From NCBI GenBank assembly GCA_016200225.1, contig JACQFD010000038.1:80303-144302 (forward strand): a DNA stretch of 64,000 nt. Reading direction: 5' to 3'. Origin of the DNA: Planctomycetota bacterium (GTDB lineage: Bacteria; Planctomycetota; UBA1135; JACQFD01). The translations under genes were made by a program, and so were the position numbers. Below the pieces are notes generated by a model, which was not told the origin of the DNA, made no database searches, and saw only the letters and a program-made list of their open reading frames with translations. This document shows positions 61,497 to 64,000 of this stretch, piece by piece. Every line of letters starts with the position of its first letter. Within the stretch, counting starts at the first letter, position 1.

Positions 61497-63788
61497 ATGT
61501 TTACAATTGCCTCCATTCTTGCACTGTCTTTTTCCGCCCAACTGATCGCGCCGCCCCAGGACCCGGGGATTCGACCGCAGATCCTTCCGCGCGAGCGCGT
61601 CGAGCGCGCGCTGCAGCTCGATCAGCTTAAAATTCATATTCAAATCGCCGACGGCACGGCGGCGACCGAGATCGAACAAGTATTTTTGAATCGTACAAAT
61701 CGGCCGGCGGAGGAAGTTTACCTTTGGCCGATTCCCGAGGGCGCGTCGGTCACGGATTTTCAATTATGGATCGACGGAAAAGCCCAAAAAGCCGAAATAT
61801 TAGATAAAGAAAAAGCGCGCGGCGTTTATGAAGAAATCGTGCGCGGACAGCGCGACCCCGCGCTGCTCGAATGGGCCGGACTCGGATGCGTGCGATGCTC
61901 GGTGTTTCCCGTGCCGGGCAACGGCGAAGGCCGCGTCAAATTAAAGTATATTCACAATATGACGCCGTCGGCGGGGCTTTTCGAATATGAACTCCCACTC
62001 CGGCTCGCGGCGATCGCGCCCTCCGGGATTCGTAGTTTAACGATCGACGGCGCGATCGAATCGCAGCGCCCGCTCTCGAGCATTTATTCGCCGACGCACT
62101 CGCTCGACGTCAAGAAGTCCGGCGACCGCTCGGCGCGTTTTTCGTATGAAGGTTCGGGCGTTTCGCGCGAAAAGGACTTTTTATTAACATATCTGATCGC
62201 GAATCAGGATTTCGGCGCGCTCATTCTGGCGCACCGATCGCCCGGTGCCGACGGATTCTTTTCATTGGCATTGTCGCCGCGATTCGACCTCGCGCCCGCC
62301 GCCATTCAGCCGAAAGATATCATTTTCGTTTGCGACACGTCCGGCAGCATGCAGGGCGTGAAAATCGAGCAGGCGCGCAAAGCGCTCACGCAGTGCCTCG
62401 GCCGGCTCAATGCAAACGATCGATTCGCCGTCGTGCGATTCTCGACGGAAGCCGAATCCTTCAAATCTGAATTGTTAGATGCTACAAAAGAAAACACCGA
62501 GGCCGCGAAAGCGTGGGTTTCGAAATTCGAGGCGCGCGGCGGCACCAACATCGACGACGCGCTTACGAACGCGCTGAAATATAAGAAAAACGAAGGGCGC
62601 CTCGCGATGATATTTTTCCTGACCGACGGCTGCCCCACCATCGGCGTCACCGATCCCGTTCAACTCGTCAATCGCGTGAAGGCTAACAATACAAACGGCC
62701 TCCGATTATTCACATTCGGCGTCGGTTTCGACGTGAATACGCAACTTCTCGACACGCTCGCGCGGGAAACGAAAGCCGCGCGCGAATACGTCCGCCCCGA
62801 GGAGGACGTCGAACATAAAGTCTCCGCGCTGTTCGACAAAGTCGAGAGTCCCGTGCTTTCCAATATTAGCATTTCGGTTTCGGGCGCCGAATTCAACGAA
62901 GTCTATCCGAAGGAAATTTCCGATTTATTCAAAGGGAGCCAGTTGTTATTGACGGGCCGCTACCGCGGCAAAGGCCCCGCGATTCTTAAATTATCAGGAA
63001 AAATCAACAATGAATCGCGCGAGTTCACATTTAATATAAATCTTCCGGAGGTCGAGGAACGTTACGATTCCATCGCGCCGCTCTGGGCGACCCGCAAAGT
63101 CGGTTTTCTCATGGACGAAATCCGCCTGCGCGGCGCCAACGCCGAACTCGTCGCCGAAATCAAACGGCTCGCGCGGGAATATAATATTATTACTCCTTAC
63201 ACTTCTTTCCTCGTCGTCGAAGAAGGACGCCGCGTGGCCAGCGCGCGCGGAGGTGTCGACCGATTCGCGTTAGCCGCGGGCGACGAAGCGACGACGCTTC
63301 TCGTTTCCGATTCTAAAGAATCTTTGAAACGGCTCGAGGAACTTTCATTAAAGAAGGACGGCGAAATCGGCGTCAACGAAAGCCAGGACGCAGGCGGTCT
63401 CGCGGGCGCCACGGGCAACGAACACGCGCCTCCCGCGTCCACGCGCCCTGCGGGACTATCGGGACCCTTTTCCGGCGGCGGCGCGCCCGGCGGCCGCACC
63501 GAATTGAGCCTCCGCAGACTTCGAGATGGTGAAAATAAAGAATCCGCCGAGGATGTTGCGCGCCGATACTCCAAATCCGTCGGCACGCGCGTGTTTCAAA
63601 TGATCGATAAAGTCTGGGTCGACACGTCATTCACCGAAAATGACCGCGCGAAGATCGTTAAAATTAAGTTTCTTTCCGACGAGTACTTCAGTCTCGTAAA
63701 GAAAGAGCCCGGCCTCGCGGCGTGTTTCGCTCTGGGAGAACGCGTCGTCGTTCAGTGCAAAGGAACGTTTTATGAGGTTGAATCTTAG
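61497..63788 (+). CDS. secreted VIT and von Willebrand A domain protein
   Basis: About 763 residues. A signal peptide (MFTIASILALSFSAQL) is followed by a VIT domain (about 40-165): IQIADGTAATEIEQVFLNRTNRPAEEVYLWPIPEGASVTDFQLWIDGK, EKARGVYEEIVRGQRDPALLEW, VFPVPGNGEGRVKLKY. A VWA domain (about 270-440) has the MIDAS DTSGS near 280-284, plus FLTDGCPT. A third beta domain, then a low-complexity Gly/Ala/Pro stretch and a C-terminal segment (RVFQMIDKVWVDTSFTE) follow. The build matches inter-alpha-trypsin-inhibitor-like proteins that bind protein or matrix ligands through a metal ion. The ATG at 61497 is chosen because it begins the signal peptide. Confidence 0.85.
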   Translation: MFTIASILALSFSAQLIAPPQDPGIRPQILPRERVERALQLDQLKIHIQIADGTAATEIEQVFLNRTNRPAEEVYLWPIPEGASVTDFQLWIDGKAQKAEILDKEKARGVYEEIVRGQRDPALLEWAGLGCVRCSVFPVPGNGEGRVKLKYIHNMTPSAGLFEYELPLRLAAIAPSGIRSLTIDGAIESQRPLSSIYSPTHSLDVKKSGDRSARFSYEGSGVSREKDFLLTYLIANQDFGALILAHRSPGADGFFSLALSPRFDLAPAAIQPKDIIFVCDTSGSMQGVKIEQARKALTQCLGRLNANDRFAVVRFSTEAESFKSELLDATKENTEAAKAWVSKFEARGGTNIDDALTNALKYKKNEGRLAMIFFLTDGCPTIGVTDPVQLVNRVKANNTNGLRLFTFGVGFDVNTQLLDTLARETKAAREYVRPEEDVEHKVSALFDKVESPVLSNISISVSGAEFNEVYPKEISDLFKGSQLLLTGRYRGKGPAILKLSGKINNESREFTFNINLPEVEERYDSIAPLWATRKVGFLMDEIRLRGANAELVAEIKRLAREYNIITPYTSFLVVEEGRRVASARGGVDRFALAAGDEATTLLVSDSKESLKRLEELSLKKDGEIGVNESQDAGGLAGATGNEHAPPASTRPAGLSGPFSGGGAPGGRTELSLRRLRDGENKESAEDVARRYSKSVGTRVFQMIDKVWVDTSFTENDRAKIVKIKFLSDEYFSLVKKEPGLAACFALGERVVVQCKGTFYEVES

Positions 63789-63895
63789 CTCTGGCGCCGC
63801 GCGGCGCTTGCGCTGCGCGCGCGGCGTGCCCTGCGCGGGCGGCGAGTTGTGCGCTCGATGGGTTGGGTCGGCGGCTCAGACAGATGAGATGAGAA

Positions 63896-63976
63896 GGCCG
63901 GTTTCCGCCGGCGGGATATCTAAAATTAGATTCCCTACAAATGCGGGCTCGAGGCCCAAAGGACGGAAACCGACCC
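63896..63976 (+). promoter_or_regulatory. candidate structured leader (riboswitch-like) before the right-edge gene
   Basis: A 9-bp perfect stem (CGGTTTCCG 63899-63907 with CGGAAACCG 63964-63972) encloses a GGGC-TCGAG-GCCC hairpin (63944-63956) and an A-rich single-stranded stretch (TCTAAAATTAGATTCCCTACAAAT). The only purine-rich Shine-Dalgarno candidate, AAAGGA, abuts and partly enters the 3' side of the closing stem, 13 bp before an ATG at 63977. The layout suits a translation-controlling RNA. It does not match a riboswitch class I can name. Confidence 0.4.
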
Positions 63977-64000
63977 ATGTCTCATTCTACTCTCTCTCCC
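63977..64000 (+). CDS. start of a gene truncated by the window edge
   Basis: An ATG follows the structured leader and opens a frame beginning MSHSTLS that continues to the last base. Only eight codons are visible, so the product cannot be identified. The preceding leader and the plus-strand orientation support a real start. Confidence 0.4.

Noticed and set aside
63896..63976. Assignment of the right-edge leader to a glutamine (glnA-type), SAM-II or fluoride riboswitch
   Set aside because: Short similarities (for example GGACGGAA) exist, but the conserved cores of these classes are not matched.
1..64000. CRISPR arrays, insertion sequences, rRNA genes, prophage genes, replication origin
   Set aside because: No regularly spaced repeats with spacers, transposase or integrase motifs, rRNA sequences, phage structural genes or DnaA-box clusters were seen.

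Overview
The window is 64 kb of gene-dense, high-GC bacterial chromosome. It encodes about 37 recognisable protein genes, one of them cut off at the right edge, plus one frameshifted gene, one gene fragment and four tRNA genes. Many products are secreted or lipid-anchored: carboxypeptidase-regulatory-like repeat proteins, kelch and glucose/sorbosone dehydrogenase proteins with appended lectin-like domains, a VIT/VWA protein, M16 and M28 peptidases, and GH116-like and GH38 glycosidases. Together with phosphate-selective porins this suggests a Gram-negative, Planctomycetota-like organism. No single phylum-diagnostic marker is present, so this placement is tentative. Many start codons lack a clear Shine-Dalgarno sequence.

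Layout. 0-5 kb: a frameshifted small membrane protein, an SGNH hydrolase, three tRNAs (Gln-CUG, Glu-CUC, Gln-UUG), a lipoprotein, and a secreted PQQ-type sugar dehydrogenase. 5-9.6 kb: a repeat-domain membrane protein, and a redoxin lipoprotein translationally coupled to a SagB-type double nitroreductase. 9.7-18.1 kb: a two-gene secreted glycosidase operon, a dienoyl-CoA-reductase-like SDR and a kelch protein. 18.3-26.4 kb: ClpB, a double-HTH regulator, an unrecognised secreted protein, a B12-binding radical SAM enzyme, tRNA-Arg and a metallophosphoesterase.

26.5-48.1 kb is dominated by phosphate biology. It holds phoU; pstSCAB, with very large extracytoplasmic insertions in PstC and PstA; a tripartite RND efflux system; two tandem phosphate-selective porins; and two PhoB-like regulators around one PhoR-like kinase. 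PhoBR would be expected to sense low phosphate through Pst/PhoU and to activate pstS and the porins. Direct repeats with an 11-bp period upstream of pstS look like Pho boxes.

The most unusual locus lies between phoU and pstB. The last 141 bp of phoU are present twice (27095-27235 and 28382-28522), the final 66 bp identically. They bracket a 1.15-kb cassette carrying a small unknown gene and a dCTP-deaminase-like gene with a substituted active-site motif. This looks like a past insertion at the 3' end of phoU.

48.2-64 kb: methionyl-tRNA synthetase with an interior of different base composition, an M16 peptidase, a 1175-residue repeat protein, ribosomal protein L28, a lipoprotein hydrolase next to a methylmalonyl-CoA mutase large subunit, an M28 peptidase, a VIT/VWA protein, and at the right edge a structured leader before a truncated gene.

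Across the whole window, otherwise GC-rich coding sequence is studded about every 100 bp with short AT-rich patches built around TTACAA/TTGTAA, TTAATA or GTAATATT. This pattern is not explained by the genes.
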